The notes beneath the pieces were generated by a model. The model ran no database searches. It had not been told where the DNA came from and saw nothing but the letters and a program-made list of their open reading frames with translations. The position numbers and the translations under genes are program-made. A DNA stretch of 10,053 nt, taken from the NCBI GenBank assembly GCA_040756085.1, contig JBFMAE010000443.1, forward strand, positions 1 through 10,053. The letters are read 5' to 3'. Position 1 is the stretch's first letter. Each line of letters opens with the position of its first letter. Positions 1 through 8,900 of the stretch are shown here, one piece after another. Source of the stretch: JBFMAE01 sp040756085 (GTDB lineage Bacteria > Desulfobacterota > BSN033 > UBA1163).

Positions 1-44
1 TCTGGAGACAAAATCAACTTTGCTTTTTGGCTCTTCTTTGGCAT
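1..44 (-). CDS. Start of a divergent gene, product unknown (partial)
   Basis: Only about 14 codons are visible before the gene leaves the window at position 1. They read MPKKSQKAKLILSP, a short basic start that I do not recognise. The ATG occupies 44-42 on the minus strand. Support for a real gene start is the strong Shine-Dalgarno GGAGGG at 57-52, about 7 bases before the ATG, and a near-consensus promoter at 102-74. The gene would be transcribed away from the hdrA-mvhD cluster. The plus strand is also open in frame 1 from 1 to a stop at 124-126, but that translation is low-complexity and has no recognisable family. The product cannot be named from so few residues. Confidence 0.42.
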   Translation of the reverse strand, partial: MPKKSQKAKLILSP

Positions 45-73
45 ATTGATTCCCTCCAATCGTTTTGGAAATC

Positions 74-102
74 AATATACCAAAACTTCTTATTTATGTA
101 AA
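74..102 (-). promoter_or_regulatory. Sigma-70-type promoter for the divergent minus-strand gene
   Basis: On the minus strand, TTTACA (102-97, five of six matches to TTGACA) is separated by exactly 17 bases from TATATT (79-74, five of six matches to TATAAT). Transcription would begin near position 67, giving a short leader that holds the GGAGGG ribosome binding site. The region is very AT-rich, which raises the chance of a spurious match. Agreement with the downstream start signals is the main support. Confidence 0.4.
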
Positions 103-154
103 TATTTTAATGAAACGTTATACTAGTTTAAAAATGAAAATAACCAAAACCCAA

Positions 155-223
155 GCCCCTGCCTTCGCCGAAGCGCCTGCCCGTCGCACGAGGCTTCGGC
201 AGGCAGGGCTTCGCACAGGCAGG
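155..223. repeat. GC-rich palindromic block inside an AT-rich spacer
   Basis: A sharply GC-rich block interrupts an otherwise AT-rich spacer. CCGAAGC (168-174) pairs with GCTTCGG (193-199), and CCTG (158-161) can extend the stem to CAGG (200-203) across a six-base bulge. GCCTGCC (175-181) can alternatively pair with GGCAGGC (198-204). CAGGCAGG occurs twice, at 200-207 and 216-223. It looks like a dispersed palindromic repeat inserted in the spacer. No protein is encoded. Confidence 0.55.
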
Positions 224-314
224 CCAATAACCAAATAAGCTCCAATTATCAATACCCAAACTATTTATTTCCTTAGTTATTGGATTTGGTGATTGGTAAT
301 TATTTGATTATTGG
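224..314. repeat. AT-rich inverted repeat of the CCAATAA/TTATTGG type
   Basis: CCAATAACCAAATAA (224-238) and TTATTTGATTATTGG (300-314) are inverted copies matching at 14 of 15 positions. Between and after them are further degenerate TTGG and GATTGG units up to about 332. Together with the GC block at 155-223 this fills most of the non-coding spacer 45-396. I see no open reading frame of note in the spacer and no convincing plus-strand promoter: TTGGAA at 325 with TAATAA at 348 is only a weak candidate. Confidence 0.55.
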
Positions 315-386
315 AATTTGGTGATTGGAATTTAAATTCCTGTGATGTAATAAATTTTGATTAATATTTCAGAAAGTGTTGATCGA

Positions 387-399
387 GAGGAATAATGTG
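387..399 (+). promoter_or_regulatory. Ribosome binding site that sets the hdrA start at GTG 397
   Basis: GAGG at 387-390 lies six bases before GTG 397. The other in-frame start, GTG 376, has only a weak AGAAAG next to it. The protein from 397 starts a few residues before the first Rossmann strand, as is usual for this type of HdrA. Confidence 0.6.
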
Positions 400-3300
400 G
401 CTGAAAAAGTAGGGGCCGTGATGGTCGTGGGAGGCGGAATCGCTGGAATCCAGGCCTCTCTTGACCTGGCCGAATCCGGTTATTATGTCTATCTCGTGGA
501 GTCCTCGCCTGCGATCGGCGGGGTCATGGCCCAGTTGGATAAGACCTTTCCGACCAACGACTGCTCCATGTGTATCCTTTCTCCCAAACTGGTCGAGGCA
601 GGCCGTCACCTCAATATCCAGGCCCTCACCTATTCCGAGGTGTTGAAGGTAGATGGGAGGCCTGGAGACTTCGAAATCACCGTAAAGAAGAAACCCCGTT
701 ACATCGATCCTTCCAAATGCACAGGTTGCGGCGAATGTCCGCAGGTCTGTCCGGTCAATATCAAAAGCCAATTCGATGAAGAGCTGGTGGATCGAAAGGC
801 CATCTACAGACCTTATGCACAGGCCTTTCCCAATATCTTTACGATCGAAAAGGGCGATCGGGCCCCGTGTACCCTCACCTGCCCTGCCCGTATCAATGTT
901 CAAGGTTATGTGGCTCTGATCGGAGCAGGCAAGTACGCTGAAGCCCTTTCATTGATCCGGGAGAATCTCCCCCTCCCCGGAGTCTTGGGTCGAATCTGTC
1001 CCCATCCATGTGAAAAAGAATGTAATCGCAAGGAACTGGACAAACCTGTGGCCATCTGTGGATTGAAACGATTTCTTGCCGATCAGGTTCCTGTAGGGGC
1101 AATTCATGCCCCCCCCGCTTCGCGGAGCGAGGCCGGGGAATTGCCACTACGAGGTATTTGCGAACAGAATAAAGAGGAACGGGTGGCGATTGTTGGTTCT
1201 GGTCCAGCCGGGTTGACAGCCGCTGCATTTTTGGCCCAGAAAGGATATCCGGTCACCATTTTTGAAGCCCTCCCTGTCGTGGGAGGTATGCTCTATGCGG
1301 GCATTCCTTCTTATCGTCTCCCCAGAGAGATCTTAGAGAAGGAGGTCAAGACGATTCAGTCTCTGGGTGTGGAGATCAAGACCAACTCTCCTATCGGTCC
1401 CAATCTCACCTTTGATAATCTTTTCAAAGAAGGGTATCGAGCCATATTTCTGGCTGTGGGTGCTCACCAGGATCAGAAGCTTGGCATCCCCGGAGAAGAA
1501 AATCCCAATGTCATCCCGGGGGTCGTCTTTTTAAGAAAGGCGAACCTCGGTCAGAAAGTTGAAGTCGGCCAGCGGGTTGCCGTGATCGGAGGGGGAAATG
1601 TGGCCATCGATGCAGCCCGGACATCAATGCGAATGGGCGCCAAAGAGGTGACCATCATCTATCGTCGATCCAGGAATGAGATGCCTGCCTATGAAGAGGA
1701 TGTTGAAGAGGCAGAGGCAGAGGGGATCAGATTTCAATTCCTTACCGCCCCGACCGAGATCGTGATGAAGAGCAAGGAGACCATCTCCCTTCGCTGCATC
1801 AAGATGGAATTGGGTGAAACTGACGCTTCGGGTCGAAGGCGTCCCATCCCCATTCAGGGATCAGACTTCCTGGTTGAGGTAGATACGGTCATCCCTGCCA
1901 TTGGCCAGACTCCTGATCTCTCTTTCCTCAAAGGGATGGGGATCGAAACAACCCCTCAAGGAACGATCAAGGTCGATCCCATTACTCTCAAGACTTCAAT
2001 GGAAGGGATCTTCGCAGGAGGGGATGTCGTTACCAGGCCTTGGATTGCTATTGAGGCAGTGGCTGCAGGAAAGGAAGCAGCCATCTCTATCGACCGCTAC
2101 CTCAGGGGTCAGGATCTCAACGAAGGGAGATCGAAACCCGAGCCCAAAAAAGCTAAATTTGAAGAAATCTATGCTGGCCAGCCAAAGGTCTCAAGAGAGC
2201 TGATGGAGATGCTTCCCCTCGAGCAGAGGCAGAAAACCTTTTCAGAAGTGAGAAGAGGTTTTACCGAAGAACAGGCCAAAAGAGAGGCCCTTCGATGTCT
2301 CAATTGCGGGCTCTGTTCTGAATGCCTTCAGTGCGTTGGACTCTGCAAGGCAGAGGCAGTCAATCACCAGATGAAGGAAGAGAGGGTCAGTTTCCGGGTC
2401 GGATCCATCATCTTAAGCCCCGGATTCGATGAATATAATGCCGCCCGGCTATCTGCCTATGGGTATGGCCGTTTTCCCAATGTCGTCACCAGCATTCAGT
2501 TTGAGCGTATCCTCAGTGCTTCAGGCCCCTTTCAGGGAAATCTTCTGAGACCATCGGACCAAAAGGCGCCGAAAAAGGTGGCCTGGATCCAATGCGCAGG
2601 CTCAAGAGATATGACCGGAAATGATGGAAATGAATACTGCAGTTCTGTCTGCTGCATGTATGCCATTAAAGAGGCGGTCATCGCCAAAGAGCACCACCAC
2701 GATGTGGAAACCACAATCTTCTATATGGACATTCGCGCCCATGGAAAGGATTTCGACGCTTATTATGAAAGGGCAAAGAAGGAATATGGAGTCCGGTTCA
2801 TCCGCTCCATGGTCTCCAGGGTGGCGGAAAGGCCTAAGACAAAGAATCTAATTATTACTTATATAGACGCCGAAAGTCGTTTCCAGGAGGAGGAGTTTGA
2901 TCTTATCGTCCTCTCTGTAGGGTTAACACCCTCTCAAGGTGCAAAAGATCTTGCTCAACGGATTGGTCTTCAACTGGATACCTACGGGTTCTGTAAGACC
3001 GGGGAGTTCTCGCCTCTTGACACCAGTAAACCTGGCATCTATGTGTGCGGAGTTTTTCAGGGACCCAAGGATATTCCGGAGACCGTGGCCCAGGCGAGTG
3101 CAGCCGTGGCGAGTGCATCCAGTCTTCTGGCCGATGTCCGTGGAACCCTGACGAAGAAAAAGGACTATCCTGCTGAGGTGGATGTGCGTGGGCAGGAACC
3201 TCGAATCGGTGTATTCGTCTGCCACTGCGGGATCAATATCGGAGGGGTGGTCAATGTCCCGGAGGTCAGGGAATATGCCAAAACACTCGATGGTGTGATG

Positions 3301-4890
3301 TATGCGGAGGAAAATCTCTACACCTGTTCTCAAGACACCCAGGAGAAGATCAAGAAGGCCATTCAGGAAAATCAACTGAATCGTGTCGTCGTTGCCTCCT
3401 GCTCCCCACGGACCCATGAGCCCATGTTTCAGGAAACGATTCGGGAGATGGGACTCAATAAATACCTCTTCGAGATGACCAATATCCGGGATCAGTGTTC
3501 CTGGGTTCATATGCATCAGCCCGAGGAAGCCACAAAAAAGGCAAAAGAACTGCTCCGTATGGCTATAGCAAAATCCCGCCTCCTGCAACCTTTGAAAGAG
3601 CCCATTGTGGAGGTAACGAAGAAGGGGCTGGTTATAGGAGGCGGACTTTCGGGAATGAGGGCGGCTCTGGAACTGGCTCGACAGGGATTTGACTGTGCTC
3701 TTGTGGAAAAGGAGGCCGAACTGGGAGGAAACCTTCGCCATATCTACCATACGATTGAAGGAAACGATCCCCAGGAGCTTCTTCGGAAGACGATCAGCGA
3801 AGTGAGGGATCATCCCCGCATCCAGGTCTTTACCAAGGCAACTTTGAAAAACCTGAACGGATATGTCGGCAATTTTAAATCCATGATTTCGACCAATGGT
3901 TCTGAAAAAGAATTCGAACATGGAGTGGTCATTGTCGCTGTCGGGGCAAGGGAAAGCACCCCCACTGACTATCTCTATGGCCAGGACGCCCGCGTGATCA
4001 CACAAAAAGAACTGGAAGAGAGGATCATCCTTCACGGCGAAGAAGTCAACCGATGCCAACATATTGTGATGATCCAGTGCGTGGGCTCCCGGACCCCGGA
4101 ACATCCCAATTGCAGTCGGATCTGTTGTTCTGTTGCCATTAAGAATGCCCTGAAGATTAAAGAAAGGAATCCCGATACCCGGATCACGATTCTGTATCGG
4201 GACATACGAACCTATGGGTTCATGGAACGATACTACACTCAGGCAAGAAATCAAGGAATCGAATTCATCCAGTACGAACTCGATTCAAAACCCGATCTCC
4301 AGGTTGAAGGAGGTCTTCTCCAGCTTAGAGTCAAAGACAGAATTCTTGGCGAGGAGGTCACCCTTCAACCCGATCTCGTCGTTCTTGCGAGTACCATCAT
4401 CCCCTATGAGAACGAAACTCTGGCGAAGATGCTGAAGGTGCCTTTGACCGCTGATGGATTTTTCCTCGAGGCCCACATGAAGCTTCGGCCTGTCGATTTC
4501 GCCACGGATGGCATCTTCCTGGCTGGATTGGCTCATTTCCCAAAGAGTATCACCGAATCCATTTCTCAGGCCGATGCAGCCGTGGCCCGTGCCACTGCAT
4601 CGATCGCCAAAGGATATGTGAGCGTCCTTCCCACTATCTCAGAAGTCGATCAGACACGCTGTGTGGGATGTGGCCTCTGTGAACTGCTCTGCCCTTTCAA
4701 CGCCATCCGTGTCATTGAAACGGAGAGGGGAAGCAAGGCGGAGACGATCGCTGCTTCATGTAAGGGTTGCGGGGTCTGCAGTGCCAGTTGCCCTCAGAAA
4801 GCAGCGACCGTGCATCATTTTTCCGATGAACAGTTAACAGCCCAAATCGAGGCCCTTGCTCCTGTTACAACATCTTCCCCTCCCCCTTGA
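397..4890 (+). CDS. hdrA: Double HdrA flavoprotein with an inserted NfnB/GltD-type NAD(P)H-FAD domain
   Basis: This is a very large cytosolic HdrA-like Fe-S flavoprotein of about 1,497 residues, numbered from GTG 397 (GTG 376 would add seven). The N-terminal HdrA module has a Rossmann GGGIAG (12-17), the HdrA motif NDCSMC (54-59) and a cluster motif CTGCGECPQVCP (108-119). Then comes an insert of about 480 residues with GltD/NfnB features: a cysteine set (158, 162, 201, 205, 209), FAD motif GSGPAGL (267-273), nucleotide motif GGGNVAID (398-405) and FAGGD (539-543). HdrA sequence resumes at a cysteine-rich stretch (634-650). The second HdrA half has CHCGIN (942-947), a Rossmann VIGGGLSG (1079-1086) and two C-terminal ferredoxin motifs (1422-1433, 1455-1466). 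Known: HdrA is the bifurcating FAD subunit of Hdr complexes, and NfnB/GltD modules oxidise or reduce NAD(P)H. Inferred: this protein has a built-in NAD(P)H port. The last residues, TTSSPPP, are encoded by a palindromic element. Confidence 0.92.
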   Translation: MAEKVGAVMVVGGGIAGIQASLDLAESGYYVYLVESSPAIGGVMAQLDKTFPTNDCSMCILSPKLVEAGRHLNIQALTYSEVLKVDGRPGDFEITVKKKPRYIDPSKCTGCGECPQVCPVNIKSQFDEELVDRKAIYRPYAQAFPNIFTIEKGDRAPCTLTCPARINVQGYVALIGAGKYAEALSLIRENLPLPGVLGRICPHPCEKECNRKELDKPVAICGLKRFLADQVPVGAIHAPPASRSEAGELPLRGICEQNKEERVAIVGSGPAGLTAAAFLAQKGYPVTIFEALPVVGGMLYAGIPSYRLPREILEKEVKTIQSLGVEIKTNSPIGPNLTFDNLFKEGYRAIFLAVGAHQDQKLGIPGEENPNVIPGVVFLRKANLGQKVEVGQRVAVIGGGNVAIDAARTSMRMGAKEVTIIYRRSRNEMPAYEEDVEEAEAEGIRFQFLTAPTEIVMKSKETISLRCIKMELGETDASGRRRPIPIQGSDFLVEVDTVIPAIGQTPDLSFLKGMGIETTPQGTIKVDPITLKTSMEGIFAGGDVVTRPWIAIEAVAAGKEAAISIDRYLRGQDLNEGRSKPEPKKAKFEEIYAGQPKVSRELMEMLPLEQRQKTFSEVRRGFTEEQAKREALRCLNCGLCSECLQCVGLCKAEAVNHQMKEERVSFRVGSIILSPGFDEYNAARLSAYGYGRFPNVVTSIQFERILSASGPFQGNLLRPSDQKAPKKVAWIQCAGSRDMTGNDGNEYCSSVCCMYAIKEAVIAKEHHHDVETTIFYMDIRAHGKDFDAYYERAKKEYGVRFIRSMVSRVAERPKTKNLIITYIDAESRFQEEEFDLIVLSVGLTPSQGAKDLAQRIGLQLDTYGFCKTGEFSPLDTSKPGIYVCGVFQGPKDIPETVAQASAAVASASSLLADVRGTLTKKKDYPAEVDVRGQEPRIGVFVCHCGINIGGVVNVPEVREYAKTLDGVMYAEENLYTCSQDTQEKIKKAIQENQLNRVVVASCSPRTHEPMFQETIREMGLNKYLFEMTNIRDQCSWVHMHQPEEATKKAKELLRMAIAKSRLLQPLKEPIVEVTKKGLVIGGGLSGMRAALELARQGFDCALVEKEAELGGNLRHIYHTIEGNDPQELLRKTISEVRDHPRIQVFTKATLKNLNGYVGNFKSMISTNGSEKEFEHGVVIVAVGARESTPTDYLYGQDARVITQKELEERIILHGEEVNRCQHIVMIQCVGSRTPEHPNCSRICCSVAIKNALKIKERNPDTRITILYRDIRTYGFMERYYTQARNQGIEFIQYELDSKPDLQVEGGLLQLRVKDRILGEEVTLQPDLVVLASTIIPYENETLAKMLKVPLTADGFFLEAHMKLRPVDFATDGIFLAGLAHFPKSITESISQADAAVARATASIAKGYVSVLPTISEVDQTRCVGCGLCELLCPFNAIRVIETERGSKAETIAASCKGCGVCSASCPQKAATVHHFSDEQLTAQIEALAPVTTSSPPP
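1093..1150. repeat. In-frame palindromic element inside hdrA
   Basis: GTAGGGGCAATTC (1093-1105) and GAATTGCCACTAC (1138-1150) pair at 12 of 13 positions. The 32-base interior is a C-tract and a smaller GC-rich palindrome around GCTTCGCGGAGC. It is read in frame as residues 233-252 (VGAIHAPPASRSEAGELPLR). It falls in the linker between the cysteine-rich N-terminal part of the GltD-like insert and its FAD-binding strand, a place where extra residues should be tolerated. It resembles small palindromic elements known to insert into genes, such as the Rickettsia palindromic elements. That comparison is by analogy only. Confidence 0.65.
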
Positions 4891-4990
4891 CGGGGGAGGG
4901 CTTGCCCTGTGGAGTATGTTCCGTTACTCCACAGGGTAGAGTTGGGGGTGAGAAGGATGAGTCCCCCCCTCCCCTCCCGCCAAGGGAGGG
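4878..4990. repeat. REPIN-like element: two inverted terminal hairpins around a central hairpin
   Basis: The left end is a hairpin, CCCTCCCCC (4878-4886) with GGGGGAGGG (4892-4900). The right end is CCCTCCC (4972-4978) with GGGAGGG (4984-4990). The reverse complement of the right hairpin matches the left one including the loop region (CTTGACGG versus CTTGGCGG), so the two ends are inverted copies that are each palindromic. Between them is a perfect 12-pair hairpin, CCCTGTGGAGTA (4905-4916) with TACTCCACAGGG (4925-4936), and a G5/C5 pair. This layout matches a REPIN or small MITE. The stop codon of the upstream hdrA (4888-4890) lies in the left hairpin loop. The rest of the gap to 5076 is AT-rich with nothing recognisable. 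Confidence 0.7.
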
Positions 4991-4999
4991 TTATTTTCT
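4972..4999 (+). terminator. Possible intrinsic terminator or attenuator at the right end of the repeat
   Basis: A seven-pair GC-only stem, CCCTCCC with GGGAGGG and a five-base loop, is followed by TTATTTTCT. This is the shape of a rho-independent terminator, but the T-run is broken and the hairpin is also the right end of the repeat element. It may only attenuate transcription between hdrA and the downstream mvhD. Confidence 0.35.
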
Positions 5000-5076
5000 A
5001 TGGTTTTAGTCATTTGAATTTGACATTTGGAATTTTGGATTTCAAGACTCTATATGATTCATAGATGGTGAGGTCA

Positions 5077-5832
5077 ATGCGTTTCGAGCCGAAAATATTG
5101 TCCTTCCTTTGTAACTGGTGTGCCTATGCAGGGGCCGATCTCGCAGGCATCTCCAGGTTCCAGTATCCACCCAACACACGGGTCATTCGGGTGATGTGCT
5201 CCGGAAGGGTGGATCCGGCCTTCATTCCGAAAGCTTTCCTCGCCGGATACGATGGGGTGATGGTTCTCGGATGTCATCCGGGAGACTGCCATTACCTGAC
5301 CGGGAATATCCAGGCTGAACGGAAGATGAACCTCACCCGGAAGTTATTGAACATGGCGGGAATTGAATCGGAAAGACTCCTCTTGGATTGGGTCTCTGCA
5401 GGGGAAGGCGAACGTTTTTCACAGGTCGTTCGCCAGTTCATTGAGAAGATTCGACAGCTCGGCCCCTTCCCCCTCGACCAGGATATGAGAGGAAAACTTC
5501 AGGCCGTCAAAGCTTCCCTGGAGGGGGAGAAGATCCGCTGGATGGTGGGGAAAGGGCCCGAACTCCTGGAAAAGGAAAATGTCTATTATGAGCGTGTCTC
5601 TCCGGAGAAACTGGAGGAGTTGATTGAAGGAACGATTCGTGACGAATTGACTAAAAATCGAATTATTCAATTGGTGGAATCCAAACCCCTGGCGGCAAAA
5701 GAGATCAGCCAGACATTGAATCTGAAATTGAATGAGACCCTCTCCTATCTGGTCTCATTAGTCGGAGAAGGAAAGATAGGATTCGATCCTTCGGAGGAGG
5801 GTAAGATTCCAAAATACACAAGAAACATTTAG
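5077..5832 (+). CDS. mvhD: MvhD-type [2Fe-2S] electron-transfer subunit with C-terminal winged-helix-like extension
   Basis: The product has 251 residues from ATG 5077. Residues 1 to about 135 are an MvhD/FrhD domain, the small Fe-S protein that hands electrons from a donor (hydrogenase, formate dehydrogenase or similar) to HdrA. Visible motifs are LCNWCAYAGADLAG with Cys12 and Cys15, Cys41 in VMCSGRVDP, and GCHPGDCHY with Cys66 and Cys71. The family is usually near 140 residues, so about 110 residues are extra. The extra part has a charged helical stretch and then, at about 191-247, a helix-turn-helix-like pattern (RIIQLVESKPLAAKEISQTL, then a second helix and a short wing). ATG 5065 is an alternative start adding four residues; I prefer 5077 because GAGG at 5070-5073 precedes it, although the spacing of three bases is short, and because the length before the CNWC motif then suits the family. 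The gene sits between two hdrA genes and probably serves the first. The extension could bind DNA or be a protein contact. Confidence 0.88.
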   Translation: MRFEPKILSFLCNWCAYAGADLAGISRFQYPPNTRVIRVMCSGRVDPAFIPKAFLAGYDGVMVLGCHPGDCHYLTGNIQAERKMNLTRKLLNMAGIESERLLLDWVSAGEGERFSQVVRQFIEKIRQLGPFPLDQDMRGKLQAVKASLEGEKIRWMVGKGPELLEKENVYYERVSPEKLEELIEGTIRDELTKNRIIQLVESKPLAAKEISQTLNLKLNETLSYLVSLVGEGKIGFDPSEEGKIPKYTRNI

Positions 5833-5909
5833 GGGTCAAGGATTCAAGGGTTCATGGGTTCAAGGTTTATTATCATAACTTGACCCCTGGAACCCTCGAA
5901 CCCTTCAAT
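5831..5909. repeat. Inverted repeat of the TTCAAGGGTTC family between mvhD and the second hdrA
   Basis: AGGGGTCAAG (5831-5840) and CTTGACCCCT (5879-5888) are a perfect ten-base inverted pair. A longer imperfect pairing joins 5842-5865 with 5884-5909, so two alternative folds compete. The stop codon TAG of mvhD (5830-5832) overlaps the left edge. The same unit occurs in opposite orientation near 9681-9697: 17 bases (5837-5853) match exactly. The element fills nearly all of the 99-base gap to the next gene. Confidence 0.65.
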
Positions 5910-5931
5910 AGAGTTTGGAGTATCTGAATTC

Positions 5932-8900
5932 ATGGAAGCCGCAATAAAAATGGAGGAGATAAGAAAAGATCAGCCCATCGGGGCTGTGATGGTGGTCGGA
6001 GGCGGCATCGGAGGAATGCAGGCCTCCTTAGACCTCGCGGAGTCCGGGTTTTATGTCTATCTGGTTGACAACTCTCCCACGATCGGTGGAGTGATGGCCC
6101 AACTTGATAAGACCTTTCCCACCAATGACTGCTCCATGTGCATCATGTCCCCGAAATTGGTGGAGACCGGAAGACACCTGAACATCCGTATCATCTCAAA
6201 TGCAGAGGTTGAAGGGGTTGAAGGTGAGCCCGGCTATTTCGGAATCACCCTGACGAGGAAACCGAGATATATCCACCTTGACCGGTGTACGGGATGCGGC
6301 GAATGTGCAAAACACTGCCCCGTCACTGCGATCGACACTTATAATGAAAAGATGAGCAGAAGGGCTGCCATCTATATCAAATATCCTCAGGCTATCCCAA
6401 AGGTCTTTCTGATCGACCGGGAAAAGTGTATCGGTTGTGGGTTATGTGAGAGGGTCTGTCTGGCAAAGGCGGTCAATTACGGGGACAGCCAGACAGTGGA
6501 GAAGATCGAAGTGGGTTCCATTATTCTTTCACCGGGTTATGAGGTCTTCGATGCCCGACTTCGGCAGGAATTCGGTTATGGAGGCTATTCCAATGTCGTG
6601 TCCAGTATTGAGTTTGAAAGACTGTTAAGTGCCACTGGGCCCCATCGGGGTCACCTCCTCCGGCCATCGGATGGAACAGTCCCAGAAAGGATCGCTTTTA
6701 TTCAATGTGTCGGTTCCCGGGATTCGAATTGCGGGAATGATTACTGCTCTTCCATCTGCTGCATGTACGCGACGAAAGAAGCCATCATTGCCAAAGAACA
6801 TGTCCATTTCGTCAAGCCCACCATCTTCTATATGGATGTCCGAGCCTATGGCAAGGGATTCGACGCCTATTATGAGAGGGCAAAGTCCGAGTATGGAGTC
6901 CGATTTATCAAGTGCATGGTCTCCAGGGTAAGAGAACAATTTAAGACAAAGAATCTCCTGCTGACTTATCTGGACGAGGAAGGGAAATTTGTTGATGAGG
7001 AGTTTGAATTGGTCGTCCTTTCAGTAGGTATGGTTCCTTCAAAAGAGACGATGGAGATGGCGAAACGGATGGGTGTAGAGCTGGATAGCTATGGGTGGTG
7101 CAAAACGAAATCTTTTGCGCCTACCTCTACCTCAAAGCCGGGCATCTATGTGTGCGGAGCATTTCAGGGACCGAAAGATATTCCCGAGACCGTTTCTCAG
7201 GCGAGTGGTGCAGTGGCCGATGCCACGGCCATGATCGCTTCATCGAGGGGAACCATCGCCACCAAGAAAGAATATCCTCCTGAAGCGGATGTGGCTGGAG
7301 AGGAACCCCGAATAGGTGTCTTCGTCTGCCATTGCGGGATCAATATTGGAGGAGTGGTCAATGTTCCGGGTGTGAAGGAGTATGCCCGCACAATGAAAAA
7401 TGTCGTCTATGTGGATGAAAATCTTTACACCTGCTCCACCGACACCCAGGAGAAGATAAAGAATGCGATCAAGGAACACCATCTGAACCGTGTGATCGTT
7501 GCCTCCTGTTCTCCGAGAACTCATGAACCGATGTTTCGGGAGACGCTCCGTGATGCAGGATTGAATAAATACCTTTTCGAAATGGCCAACATCCGCGACC
7601 AGTGCTCCTGGGTTCATATGCGCCAGAAGGAAGAAGCCACTTACAAGGCTAAGGACCTCGTCCGGATGGCTGTTGCCAATGCCAGACTGATTCGTCCCCT
7701 CGGTGAACTGACTGTATCGGTGATTCAAAAAGGACTGGTTATCGGAGGAGGGGTGGCGGGTATGACCGCCGCCCTCAAACTGGCTGAACAGGGATATGAG
7801 GTCTTCCTTCTCGAAAAGGAGGCTCAACTGGGAGGAAATTTGAGAAACCTTCATTATACGCTCGAAGGTGAAAATGTTCAGGCCTTTTTGAAGGAATTGA
7901 TCGGAAAGGTGACTAACTACCCTTCCATTCATGTCATCACCAATGCACTGGTGGTTGATTTCAGCGGCTCTAAAGGAAATTTCTCCACAGGCGTGATGGT
8001 GGCACCCACCATGTATTATCGGAAGATCGAACATGGGATAACGATCGTGGCCACAGGGGCAGAGGAATGGAAGCCCACAGAATATCAATATGGTGAAGAT
8101 TCTCGCATTGTTACACAACTCGATTTAGAGAATAAGATAGTCAATCAGCCAGATGAAGTGGCCCGGGCGAATCAGATAGTGATGATTCAATGTGTGGGAT
8201 CGAGAAATGAGGAACGTCCCTACTGCAGCCGAACTTGTTGTGCAACAGCTGTGAAGAATGCCCTCAAGATCAAAGAACTGAATCCCGATGCCAAAATCTC
8301 TATTCTCTACCGGGATATGCGGACTTATGGCCTATTTGAATCATACTATGCTCGAGCACGGAATGAAGGGATTCTATTCATCAAATATGAGCCTGAGGAA
8401 AAACCGGAAGTAAAAAAGGATGGGCAGGATCTCTCCATCTCCTTCATGGACAGAATTTTAAAGGAACGGGTGGAGGTGAAACCTGACCTTCTGGTTCTCT
8501 CTTCAGCCACCATTCCAAGGGAGAATGAAGAATTGGCAACCATGCTGAAAGTCCCCCGAACTGCGGAGGGCTTCTTCCTGGAGGCCCATATGAAGCTGAG
8601 ACCCGTCGACTTTGCCACCGATGGCCTCTATCTCGCAGGAGCAGGACACGGTCCAAAGCTGATCAGCGAAAGCATCTCCCAGGCAAGCGCAGCCGTTGCC
8701 CGGGCATGTACGATTATTTCGAAAGATAAGATGCTGGTCGGTGGGGTCGTTGCGGTGGTGGAGGGGGAGCGTTGTGCGGCCTGTTTGACCTGTGTGAGGG
8801 TCTGTCCCTATAGTGTGCCGGTGATCAATGCGAAGGGCGAGGCGGAGATTGATTTAGCCAAGTGCAAGGGCTGCGGCAGTTGTGTGGCCGAATGTCCGGC

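Noticed and set aside
1..126. C-terminal end of an upstream plus-strand gene, open in frame 1 until the stop at 124-126
   Set aside because: The translation is low-complexity and unlike any known C-terminus, while the minus strand shows a good start, ribosome binding site and promoter in the same place.
2923..4254. Long minus-strand open frame of 443 codons opposite the first hdrA
   Set aside because: It lies wholly antisense to a clear HdrA gene and has no recognisable domain. A similar antisense frame exists opposite the second hdrA (7240-8118), as expected from shared codon bias on homologous sequence.
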